Assembly: GCF_004125265.1 (NCBI RefSeq) | Contig: NZ_RDTE01000003.1 | Span: 5,518,001-5,582,000 of the forward strand | Source of the DNA: Streptomyces lydicus | GTDB lineage: Bacteria; Actinomycetota; Actinomycetes; Streptomycetales; Streptomycetaceae | Direction: 5' to 3' | Length of the DNA: 64,000 nucleotides | Position numbers and translations under genes: made by a program | Shown: positions 14,988 through 22,662 of the stretch, piece after piece | Position numbering within the stretch: the first letter of the stretch is position 1 | How the letters are laid out: the number at the start of each line of letters is the position of its first letter | The notes under the pieces: model-generated | Told to the model about the DNA's origin: nothing | The model's input: the letters and a program-made list of their open reading frames with translations, nothing else | Databases searched by the model: none

Positions 14988-16340
14988 CTACTCCCTCCCG
15001 AGCTCGCCCAGCGACTTCGCGTGCGCACCACCGCTTTCCGCGGTCAGTTCCTCCAGGGTCTGCGGGGTGCGGACGGTCGCGAAGCGGACGCCGCCGTCCG
15101 CGTCCGCCGCATAGCCGTAAATCCCGGGGCGGGGGAGGGAGTTGTAGGCGAAGTGGGTGGAGAAATAGTAGGCGCCGGTGTCCAGGAGGGCGGCGTGATC
15201 GCCGGCCTCCAGACGGGGGAGCGGACGATTCTCCGCGACCAGGTCACCCGCGAAGCAGCACGGCCCCGCGATGTCCTGGGCGACCGGAGCGTCCGTCTTG
15301 GGGCGCCCCTCGGCGTCGTACGCCGCGACCCGGATCGGCCAGGACTCGGGGACGAAGACCGTACGGGTGGCGACCTGGGCGCCGGCGTGGGTGACGGCGA
15401 TGGGGCGGCCGCCGGCCGACTTGGCGTACTCGACCCGGGCGAGGACCGTGCCGTGCTTGGCCAGCAGCGAGCGGCCGAACTCGGTGACGAGACCGTAGCG
15501 CCCGGACAGCAGGCCGGGGACGGTCGAGTGCAGCAGCGCGGCGTACTCGCGGTAGGTCGGGGTGGTGGCGTCCGAGGAGAAGTTGACCGGCAGGCCGCCG
15601 CCGATGTCGAGGGTGTCGATCTGACGCCGGCCGGCCTTCTCGTTGATCTCCTCGGCGAGGTGGTACAGGGCCGTGACGCCCGCGGCCATCAGCTCCAGGG
15701 GCATGCCCTGGGAGCCGACGTGGCCGTGCAGCCGGGTCAGCCAGGGGCGGGCGAGGAAGGCCTGTACGACCCAGTCGCGGGCGCCCTCGTCACGCAGCCC
15801 GACGCCGAACTTCGAGGTGTCCGTGGCGGTGCTCATCGCCCCGATGCTGCCGCCGCCGATCTGGGGGTTGACCCGCAGGCCGATGGGCGCGCTGCTCGGC
15901 GCCGAGGCCATCAGCGCGTCGATCCGGGCCAGCTCCTCGGGGTTGTCGGCGTTGACGGCGATCCCGAGGGCCAGCGCCTCGCGCAGCTCGGAATGGGTTT
16001 TGGCCGGCGAGTCCAGAACGGTCCGGGCGACCGGCACCCCGGCGGCACGGGCCAGCGCCAGCTCGCCGGGGCTGGCCACCTCGCAGCCGAGCCCTTCCTG
16101 AGCGAGCAGCCGCAGTACGGGGACGAGTGAGGCGGCCTTCACCGCGAAGGCGTGCAGGACCGGGGTGCCCGGCGCGGTGAACTCCTCGAAGGCGGCGCGG
16201 AGTTCGGCCGCCGAGCGGCGGATCCCGGCGATGTCGAGCAGTCCGGCAACGGGCTCGCCGGGGCCTACCAGCCCCCGCGCGATGGCTGCCTGAATGGCAT
16301 CGTCTCGCTGACTGGCACGGTCTCGCTCCGTGAAGTTCAT
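14988..16340 (-). CDS. PLP-dependent decarboxylase, Orn/DAP/Arg (fold type III) family
   Basis: This 450-residue cytoplasmic enzyme resembles diaminopimelate and ornithine decarboxylases. The PLP lysine sits in HAFAVKAAS (about residue 68). The phosphate-binding loop is DIGGGLPVNF, the dimer active-site cysteine segment is GPCCFAGDLV, and GAYYFSTHFAYNSLPRPG lies near the end. The usual EPGR motif reads EFGR. It probably decarboxylates an amino acid in secondary or peptidoglycan-precursor metabolism; it is not obviously the housekeeping lysA. A GGAG site lies 9 nt before the ATG. It is monocistronic between a lipoprotein gene and the ABC exporter operon. Confidence 0.85.
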   Translation of the reverse strand: MNFTERDRASQRDDAIQAAIARGLVGPGEPVAGLLDIAGIRRSAAELRAAFEEFTAPGTPVLHAFAVKAASLVPVLRLLAQEGLGCEVASPGELALARAAGVPVARTVLDSPAKTHSELREALALGIAVNADNPEELARIDALMASAPSSAPIGLRVNPQIGGGSIGAMSTATDTSKFGVGLRDEGARDWVVQAFLARPWLTRLHGHVGSQGMPLELMAAGVTALYHLAEEINEKAGRRQIDTLDIGGGLPVNFSSDATTPTYREYAALLHSTVPGLLSGRYGLVTEFGRSLLAKHGTVLARVEYAKSAGGRPIAVTHAGAQVATRTVFVPESWPIRVAAYDAEGRPKTDAPVAQDIAGPCCFAGDLVAENRPLPRLEAGDHAALLDTGAYYFSTHFAYNSLPRPGIYGYAADADGGVRFATVRTPQTLEELTAESGGAHAKSLGELGRE

Positions 16341-16509
16341 GGGTCAACTCCATCATTGGGTGGGGGTGTGACGCCAACCGGGAGCCGGGCGCTCCCGGAC
16401 CGTCCGTCTTGGCCCGGATCACCCGTCTCCGCCGAGCCATCCGCCTCCCCCCCCGGGTCCCTCCGTCCGCGTCGGACGGTCCGGACGGTCCGGACTGGGC
16501 GGCTCCCGC

Positions 16510-17481
16510 TCAGGCCGTCCGGCTGCCGCTCCACCCCGCCTTGCGGTGGCGTTCGGAGAGGCGGGAGCCGGACTCGCGGCGGGCGGCGCGGCGCAGGAGC
16601 GGGACGGCGAGCAGGAAGCCGAGGACGGCCCAGGCGGTGAGTATCAGCGCCACGGTCGGCAGCTCCCACGAACCGGCCGGTTCCGCGGCGCGCGCGGCGT
16701 CCGGCAGGAGGGCCGAGCGCAGGCCCTGGGCCATCCACCTCAGCGGGAAGACCGAGGCGATCTTCTGGACCACAACGGGCAGCGAGGTGAGCGGGAACAT
16801 CGCTCCCGAGGTGATCAGCAGACCCATCGCGGGCAGCATGATCAACGCAAGCGCCTCACGGGGGTTCGGCAGCACGGCGCCGATGGCTGCCCCCAGCGGG
16901 ACGACGGCGAGCAGCCCGAGCGCGCTGACCCACAGCAGCGTCAGCCACCCGCCGGGCCCGTGCGGCAGCGGCCCGTCCACCAGCACCGCGGCGGCCCCCA
17001 GCAGGACGACCAGGGTCCCGAACGCCACGGCGACCACCAGCAGGGACTTGGCCACGAGATAGGCGGGTATGCCGCCGGGAGTGGCGCGCAGCCGCAGCAG
17101 AGTGCCTTCCTCGCGCTCGGTCACCAGGATCTGCGGGAGATTGACCAGCCCGATCTGGAACAGCAGATAGGCGGCGAAGCCCGCGAGCGTCAGATGGGCC
17201 ATCGGGACCCGGGTGCCGGGGACCTCGTCGCTGATATAGCCGGCGAGCAGCAGCGCGACGACGACGTTGACCAGATGGCCGCCGAGTTCCTTGGGGTTGC
17301 GGACGAGGTGGCGGAGTTCGATGCCACCGCGCAGGAGCCCGGCGCGCCAGTAGCGACGACGACGCGATCCCGCTCCCGCGGTGGCTCCGGCCGGGGCCAC
17401 CCGTCCCGCAGCGTCACCCCCCTGGGCTGTGCCCGTTACCACGGCCGCTTCCATCGAAGTCTTCACTCCGGTCCCCCTCAT
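16510..17481 (-). CDS. ABC-2 type exporter permease
   Basis: This 323-residue membrane protein has about six helices. The ABC-2 hallmark after helix 2, LVTEREEGTLLRLRATP, is clear, and the ALALIMLPAMGLLITSGAMF segment is typical. Residues 1-45 are a hydrophilic basic lead-in. It overlaps the ATPase gene by 4 bp and is last of four coupled genes. With that ATPase it should form an exporter of unknown substrate (drug, lipid or peptide). Confidence 0.9.
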   Translation of the reverse strand: MRGTGVKTSMEAAVVTGTAQGGDAAGRVAPAGATAGAGSRRRRYWRAGLLRGGIELRHLVRNPKELGGHLVNVVVALLLAGYISDEVPGTRVPMAHLTLAGFAAYLLFQIGLVNLPQILVTEREEGTLLRLRATPGGIPAYLVAKSLLVVAVAFGTLVVLLGAAAVLVDGPLPHGPGGWLTLLWVSALGLLAVVPLGAAIGAVLPNPREALALIMLPAMGLLITSGAMFPLTSLPVVVQKIASVFPLRWMAQGLRSALLPDAARAAEPAGSWELPTVALILTAWAVLGFLLAVPLLRRAARRESGSRLSERHRKAGWSGSRTA

Positions 17482-18620
17482 GCTTCCTTCTCCCCGCCCA
17501 ACGAGGATTCCCCGTCCAACGAGGATCCCCCGCCCAACGAGGATTCCCCGTCCGGGGGCTCTGCGCCCGAGGCTGTTGTGCTGGCGGCCTCCCCGCTCCA
17601 GGCCGCGGCCTCGCCGGCACTCCTGATCCCTGCCCCCGCCCCGGCTCCGTCCCCGCTCCCGGCTCCGTCCTCCCGGTGCACCATGTGCAGGTAGGTGTCC
17701 TCCAGCGTCGGGCGGCGGACCTCCAGGTCGGCCACCGGTCCCTGGGCGTCCCGGTGGAGCTCCCAGACCAGCCGGGAAGGGTCCTCGGTACGTTCCCTGC
17801 GGGCCGTGCCGTCGGCCGTCGTCCAGCGGACCTCGGCCTGCGCGGCCGCTCGACGGGCCAGCTCCGCCGGGGTGCCGCCGGCCCGGATCCGGCCGCTGAC
17901 CAGCACGGCTATCCGGTCGGCCAGCCGCTCGGCCTCCGCCAGGTCGTGGGTGGTGAGCAGGACCGTGACGCCCTCGTCACGGGCGAGGCGTTCGACCAGG
18001 TCGTGGAAGTCGCGCCGGGCCTCGGGGTCGAAGCCGGTGGTCGGCTCGTCCAGGAAGAGGAGTTCCGGGCGGCCGACGATCGCCAGTGCCACGTCGAGGC
18101 GCCGGCGCTGACCGCCGGAGAGCCGGTCGACCTGCTGCCCGGCCTGCTCGGCGAGGCCCACCAGGGCCAGCAGCTCGGCGGGATCACGGGGAGCGGGGTA
18201 GTACAGGGCGAAGTGCCTCAGCAGCTCGGCCACCCGCCAGCGGCGGTGGTCGCGCCAGGACTGCAGGACCAGGCCGATCCGGGCACGCCAGGCGTCGTCG
18301 CCGCGCGCCGGGTCCGCCCCCAGGACGGTGACCTCCCCGGCGGAGCGCTGCCGGAAGCCTTCCAGGATCTCGACGCTGGTGGTCTTTCCCGCACCGTTGG
18401 GGCCGAGCAGCGCGAAGATCTCGCCGCGGTGGATGTCCAGATCGATGCCGTGCAGGACGTGTGTGTCCCCGTACGACATCCTCATGTCGCGTACCCGGAT
18501 GACGGGCCCGGCGGCGGATCCCGCCGGTCCCGCGGCGGTCGGCGCGGTCGTGGACCGGGGGACGGCCGGTTGTGAAGCGGTCGTGGACGAGGGGACGGTC
18601 GGCTGTTCGGTTGTCGTCAT
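17478..18620 (-). CDS. ABC exporter ATPase (DrrA/NatA-like)
   Basis: This is a 380-residue protein. Walker A is LLGPNGAGKTT, the signature is LSGGQRRRLDVALAI, Walker B is LLFLDEPTTGFD, and the switch is LLTTHDLAEA. An exporter-type C-terminal region (about 250-320) is followed by about 60 residues of low-complexity Gly/Ser/Glu sequence. That tail is encoded partly by 18-bp tandem repeats. The first 35 residues are Thr/Pro-rich. Four-base overlaps with both neighbours show tight coupling with the winged-helix regulator and the permease. Conserved domain order agrees with DrrA-type subfamilies; the substrate is unknown. Confidence 0.92.
   Translation of the reverse strand: MTTTEQPTVPSSTTASQPAVPRSTTAPTAAGPAGSAAGPVIRVRDMRMSYGDTHVLHGIDLDIHRGEIFALLGPNGAGKTTSVEILEGFRQRSAGEVTVLGADPARGDDAWRARIGLVLQSWRDHRRWRVAELLRHFALYYPAPRDPAELLALVGLAEQAGQQVDRLSGGQRRRLDVALAIVGRPELLFLDEPTTGFDPEARRDFHDLVERLARDEGVTVLLTTHDLAEAERLADRIAVLVSGRIRAGGTPAELARRAAAQAEVRWTTADGTARRERTEDPSRLVWELHRDAQGPVADLEVRRPTLEDTYLHMVHREDGAGSGDGAGAGAGIRSAGEAAAWSGEAASTTASGAEPPDGESSLGGGSSLDGESSLGGEKEA
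17495..17548. repeat. 18-bp tandem repeat x3 in the 3' end of the ABC ATPase gene
   Basis: Units CGCCCAACGAGGATTCCC (17495-17512), CGTCCAACGAGGATCCCC (17513-17530) and CGCCCAACGAGGATTCCC (17531-17548) are followed by a partial fourth. In the gene they encode repeating GESSLG-like hexapeptides in the C-terminal tail. Confidence 0.9.
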
Positions 18621-19018
18621 CGGCTCGCCTTCGCGCGCTGTTGCCGTTGCCCTGTCCCCGGTGCCGCCGCCGTGGTCTGGGCCGATGCCGCGGATTCGGC
18701 AGCCGGTGGGGGCGCCGCCGCGGGCCCCGCGCCCTCGACGATGGCCCGCAGCGCGGCCACATGTCCCTCGAAGGCGGTCCGGCCGCGGTGCGTCAGCCGT
18801 ACCTTGGTGCGCCGCTTGCGGCCGCCGCCCTCCTTGCGGATCTCCAGATACTCCGCCTCTTCCAGGGTGTGCAGCTGCTTCGAGAGCGCGGAGTCGCTGA
18901 GCGAGAGGCTGTCGCGGATGAAGGGGAAGTCGGCCCACTCCGTGGCGGCGAGCAGCGCCACCACCGACAGCCGGGTGGAGGGGTGGATCAGTTCGTCGAA
19001 GCCGCTCGGGGTGCTCAT
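18617..19018 (-). CDS. Winged-helix transcriptional regulator (MarR/ArsR-like) of the ABC operon
   Basis: This 133-residue protein has a winged-helix domain at about residues 8-90: HPSTRLSVVALLAATEWADF, then LSLSDSALSKQLHTLEEAEY as the recognition helix-turn-helix and KRRTKVRLTHRGRTAFEGH as the wing. The C-terminal 40 residues are Ala/Pro/Gln-rich. It overlaps the genes on both sides by 4 bp, so it is made together with the exporter it probably controls. The likely target is the 52-bp inverted repeat upstream of the operon. Confidence 0.88.
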   Translation of the reverse strand: MSTPSGFDELIHPSTRLSVVALLAATEWADFPFIRDSLSLSDSALSKQLHTLEEAEYLEIRKEGGGRKRRTKVRLTHRGRTAFEGHVAALRAIVEGAGPAAAPPPAAESAASAQTTAAAPGTGQRQQRAKASR

Positions 19019-19521
19019 CGGACTGCTTCCTTCCGGAGGGTTCTCGTGCCGCGGTCGCGCAGTGAGCCGACCGCCCAGCGGTTCGCCGGCCCGACGAAGA
19101 GGGCGAAGGTGCCCGCCGAGACGGTGGCCTGGATCAGGCTGCCGAAGGGCAGCGCCAGCCAGTCGACCAGCAGGCCGGAGCCCAGGATGGTCAGCATGGT
19201 CACCGCCATGCCCGCGAAGAAGATGGCGAACGACCGCCAGCTGTGGCGCGAGCGGTGCAGTCGCATCCGGGTCCTGCGGTTGTAGAGCACAGCCAGCGAG
19301 CCGAGCAGGGCGACATAGACCGTAAGCGCCAGCCAGAACGCCCACCCGGGCAGATCGAGGCCCGATACGGCGACGAACACCCACATGACCGCGGCCGTGG
19401 TGTAGGCCGACCCCGAGTCGTTCCGGGCGGTTCGCTCGATCTCGTCGTACACCCGCTCCTGCGGTACCCGGATGCGCTGCAGGTCCTTCCAGGCCTGTTC
19501 GGCATTCACCGATGTGCTCAT
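19015..19521 (-). CDS. Membrane protein heading the ABC/regulator operon
   Basis: This 168-residue protein has four hydrophobic segments in two pairs (about 40-60 and 63-80, then about 100-118 and 122-145). They are separated by a basic loop with YNRRTRMRLHRSRHSWR. The N-terminal 35 residues are soluble and charged. I do not recognise a named family. A strong GGGGAGG lies upstream of the ATG at 19521. As first gene of the operon under the 52-bp inverted repeat it may be a sensor or accessory of the exporter. Confidence 0.8.
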   Translation of the reverse strand: MSTSVNAEQAWKDLQRIRVPQERVYDEIERTARNDSGSAYTTAAVMWVFVAVSGLDLPGWAFWLALTVYVALLGSLAVLYNRRTRMRLHRSRHSWRSFAIFFAGMAVTMLTILGSGLLVDWLALPFGSLIQATVSAGTFALFVGPANRWAVGSLRDRGTRTLRKEAVR

Positions 19522-19574
19522 GTTCGTCGCCTCCCCAAGGCGGTCCGGACGGGGCGGGTCCGGACGATTCCCCG

Positions 19575-19626
19575 TTGACTTGCCCACTGGGAAAGTTAGC
19601 GCAGACTTTCCCGGTAGGCAAGTCAA
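19575..19626 (-). promoter_or_regulatory. 52-bp near-perfect inverted repeat, likely operator of the ABC/regulator operon
   Basis: The left arm is 19575-19596 and the right arm 19605-19626, 22 bp each with 20 matches and an 8-bp spacer. Both ends read TTGACTTGCC outward-in, and the centre contains GGGAAAGT facing ACTTTCCC. It lies 53 nt before the first gene of the operon. The size suits two regulator dimers, or one dimer per half with promoters overlapping. Confidence 0.75.
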
Positions 19627-19685
19627 AAATCCTCGGAGAGTTGGCCGGTTCGTGCGGCTCGCGGCAGGCGGCCCACCGCGCCCTG

Positions 19686-19724
19686 TTGACTAGGGCTATT
19701 CATCAACCTCAATATGTGAATAGC
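19686..19724 (+). promoter_or_regulatory. hut promoter with overlapping operator
   Basis: The -35-like TTGACT (19686-19691) and CAATAT (19710-19715) are 18 bp apart. The inverted repeat GCTATTCA (19695-19702) / TGAATAGC (19717-19724) has perfect 8-bp arms around a 14-bp spacer and covers the core promoter. This is the arrangement of a repressor site. hutU starts 32 nt downstream. Confidence 0.6.
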
Positions 19725-19756
19725 TCAATCCATTCGACGTCAGGGAGGCACGGCCC

Positions 19757-21427
19757 ATGTCGGGACCGCGACCCGTGCGGGCACCGCGCGGTACGGAGCT
19801 GAGTGCTCGGGGATGGCAGCAGGAAGCCGCGCTGCGCATGCTGCAGAACAACCTCGATCCGGAGGTGGCCGAACACCCGGACCAGCTCGTCGTCTACGGC
19901 GGCACGGGCAAGGCCGCACGTGACTGGCGCTCCTTCGACGCCATGGTGCGCACGCTCACCACGCTCAAGCAGGACGAGACGATGCTCGTCCAGTCCGGCC
20001 GGCCGGTCGGCGTGATGCAGACCCACGAGTGGGCGCCGCGGGTGCTCATCGCCAACTCCAACCTCGTCGGCGACTGGGCCAACTGGGAGGAGTTCCGCCG
20101 CCTGGAGGCCCTCGGGCTGACCATGTACGGCCAGATGACCGCCGGTTCGTGGATCTACATCGGCACCCAGGGCATCCTCCAGGGCACCTACGAGACCTTC
20201 GCGGCCGTCGCGGCGAAGAAGTTCGGCGGCACCCTGGCCGGGACGATCACGCTCACCGCCGGCCTCGGCGGCATGGGCGGCGCCCAGCCGCTCGCCGTCA
20301 CCATGAACGACGGCGTCGCCATCTGCATCGACGTCGACCCGCGCGCCATCGAGCGCCGGATCGAGCACCGCTACCTGGACGTGAAGGCCGACAGCCTCCA
20401 GCACGCCCTCCAGCTCGCCGTCGAGGCCCGCGACCGGCGCAAGCCGCTCTCCATCGGCCTGCTCGGCAACGCCGCCGAACTGCTGCCGCAGATGCTCGCC
20501 GAGGGCGCGCCGATCGACATCGTCACCGACCAGACCAGCGCCCACGACCCGCTGGCCTACCTCCCGGTCGGCATCGACTTCGACGACATGGCCGCCTACG
20601 CCGCCGAGAAGCCCGCCGACTTCACCCAGCGGGCCCGCGAGTCGATGGCCCGGCACGTCGAGGCCATGGTCGGCTTCATGGACGCCGGCGCCGAGGTCTT
20701 CGACTACGGCAACTCGATCCGCGGCGAGGCCCAGCTCGCCGGATACGAGCGCGCCTTCGCCTTCCCTGGCTTCGTCCCTGCCTATATCCGGCCACTGTTC
20801 GCCGAGGGCAAGGGGCCGTTCCGCTGGGCCGCGCTGTCCGGCGACGCCCGCGACATCGCCGCGACCGACAAGGCGATCCTGGACCTCTTCCCGGAGAACG
20901 AGTCGCTGGCCCGCTGGATCAAGCTGGCCGGTGAGCGCGTCCACTTCCAGGGCCTGCCCGCCCGGATCTGCTGGCTCGGCTACGGCGAGCGCGACAAGGC
21001 CGGCGAGCGCTTCAACGAGATGGTCGCCGACGGGACGCTCCAGGCCCCGCTGGCCATCGGCCGCGACCACCTCGACTGCGGCTCCGTCGCCTCGCCCTAC
21101 CGCGAGACCGAGGCCATGAAGGACGGCTCGGACGCGATCGCCGACTGGCCGCTGCTCAACGCCATGGTCAACGTCGCCTCCGGCGCCTCCTGGGTCTCGC
21201 TGCACCACGGCGGCGGCGTCGGCATGGGCCGCTCGATCCACGCCGGCCAGGTCACCGTCGCCGACGGCACCCCGCTGGCCGGCGAGAAGATCCGCCGGGT
21301 GCTCACCAACGACCCCGGCATGGGCGTCATCCGGCACGTCGACGCGGGCTACGAGCGGGCCGACGAGGTGGCCGCCGAGCGCGGCGTCCGCATCCCGATG
21401 CGCGAGGGCGAAGGCGGGGACGCGTGA
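19757..21427 (+). CDS. hutU: Urocanate hydratase (urocanase)
   Basis: This is a 556-residue cytoplasmic enzyme, full family length. It converts urocanate to 4-imidazolone-5-propionate with a tightly bound NAD+. Conserved urocanase segments include LIANSNLVGDWANWEEF, LTMYGQMTAGSWIYIGTQGI, the nucleotide-binding GLGGMGGAQPLA and the C-terminal VSLHHGGGVGMGRSIHAGQ. GGAGG precedes the ATG. It is the first gene of a four-gene operon (hutU, M20 hydrolase, hutF, hutI) in which translation is largely coupled; the next GTG overlaps its stop. Confidence 0.97.
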   Translation: MSGPRPVRAPRGTELSARGWQQEAALRMLQNNLDPEVAEHPDQLVVYGGTGKAARDWRSFDAMVRTLTTLKQDETMLVQSGRPVGVMQTHEWAPRVLIANSNLVGDWANWEEFRRLEALGLTMYGQMTAGSWIYIGTQGILQGTYETFAAVAAKKFGGTLAGTITLTAGLGGMGGAQPLAVTMNDGVAICIDVDPRAIERRIEHRYLDVKADSLQHALQLAVEARDRRKPLSIGLLGNAAELLPQMLAEGAPIDIVTDQTSAHDPLAYLPVGIDFDDMAAYAAEKPADFTQRARESMARHVEAMVGFMDAGAEVFDYGNSIRGEAQLAGYERAFAFPGFVPAYIRPLFAEGKGPFRWAALSGDARDIAATDKAILDLFPENESLARWIKLAGERVHFQGLPARICWLGYGERDKAGERFNEMVADGTLQAPLAIGRDHLDCGSVASPYRETEAMKDGSDAIADWPLLNAMVNVASGASWVSLHHGGGVGMGRSIHAGQVTVADGTPLAGEKIRRVLTNDPGMGVIRHVDAGYERADEVAAERGVRIPMREGEGGDA

Positions 21428-22662
21428 CCGCCTCGTTCCACGAGATGTGGGAGGAGCTGCGGCCGCTGGGCCGCGACTCCTCCTCCGGGGGCTACCGCCG
21501 CTACGCCTGGACCGGGGCCGACGCCGACTGCCGCGCGTGGTTCCGGGACCAGGCCGAGGCCCGCGGGCTCGCCTACGAGCTGGACCGCAACGGCAACCAG
21601 TGGGCCTGGCTCGGCGCCACCGGCTACCAGGACGTGGACCCGGGCGAGGCCGTCGTCACCGGCTCGCACCTGGACTCCGTGCCCGACGGCGGCGCCTTCG
21701 ACGGCCCGCTGGGTGTCGTCTCCTCCTTCGCCGCGCTCGACGAACTCCGCCGGAGGGGGGCGGAGTTCGACAAGCCCCTGGCGATCGTCAACTTCGGCGA
21801 CGAGGAAGGCGCCCGCTTCGGCCTGGCCTGTACCGGCTCCCGGCTCGCGGCCGGGGCACTGACCCCCGAGGCCGCGCACCGGCTGCGCGACGGCGAGGGC
21901 GTCACCCTCCCGCAGGCCATGGAGCGCGCCGGATACGACCCGGAGGCCATCGGCCCGGACCCCGAACGGCTCGCCCGGATCGGCGCGTTCGTCGAACTGC
22001 ACGTCGAGCAGGGCCGAGCCCTGGACCTGTCCGGCGATCCGGTCGGCATCGCCTCCGCCATCTGGCCGCACGGCCGCTGGCGCTACGACTTCCACGGCGA
22101 GGCCAACCACGCCGGCACCACCCGGCTGGAGGACCGCCGGGACCCGATGCTCAGCTACGCCGCGACCGTGCTCGCCGCCCGCGAGCAGGCCCGGCTGGCC
22201 GGTGCGGTGGCCACCTTCGGGAAGATCAGCGTGGAGCCCAACGGCGTCAACGCCATCCCCTCGCTGGTCCGCGGCTGGCTGGACTCCCGCGCCCCCGACC
22301 AGGACACCCTGGACACCGTGATCACCGGGATCGAGCGGGCCGCCGCCGAGCGCGCCGCCCGCGACGGGGTGGATCTGGCCGTCGTCCGCGAATCCTTCAC
22401 CCCCGTCGTGGAGTTCCAGCACGCCCTGCGGGACGAGCTGAGTGCGATCCTCGGCAAGTCGGGGGAGCGGACCGTGCCCGTCCTGGGCACCGGCGCCGGG
22501 CACGACGCGGGTATTTTGTCCGGAACGGTGCCCACCGCGATGCTGTTCGTCCGCAACCCCACCGGGGTGTCGCACTCGCCCGCCGAGGCGGCGGACGAGG
22601 ACGACTGCACCGCCGGGGTCACCGCACTCGCCGACGTACTGGAGGGGCTGGCGTGCCGCTGA
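21424..22662 (+). CDS. M20-family amidohydrolase in hut operon (allantoate/N-carbamoyl amino acid hydrolase-like)
   Basis: This is a 412-residue metallohydrolase of the allantoate amidohydrolase/N-carbamoyl-L-amino-acid hydrolase branch of M20. Metal and catalytic motifs are visible: GSHLDSVPDGGAFDGPLG (His, Asp), FGDEEGARFG (catalytic Glu pair), FVELHVEQGRAL and GTGAGHDAGILS. It lies between hutU and hutF, overlapping hutU by 4 bp. HutF makes N-formylglutamate, yet no classical HutG deformylase is present. The simplest inference is that this enzyme removes the formyl group to give glutamate. Annotation as allantoate hydrolase rests on family similarity only. Confidence 0.88.
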   Translation: MTASFHEMWEELRPLGRDSSSGGYRRYAWTGADADCRAWFRDQAEARGLAYELDRNGNQWAWLGATGYQDVDPGEAVVTGSHLDSVPDGGAFDGPLGVVSSFAALDELRRRGAEFDKPLAIVNFGDEEGARFGLACTGSRLAAGALTPEAAHRLRDGEGVTLPQAMERAGYDPEAIGPDPERLARIGAFVELHVEQGRALDLSGDPVGIASAIWPHGRWRYDFHGEANHAGTTRLEDRRDPMLSYAATVLAAREQARLAGAVATFGKISVEPNGVNAIPSLVRGWLDSRAPDQDTLDTVITGIERAAAERAARDGVDLAVVRESFTPVVEFQHALRDELSAILGKSGERTVPVLGTGAGHDAGILSGTVPTAMLFVRNPTGVSHSPAEAADEDDCTAGVTALADVLEGLACR

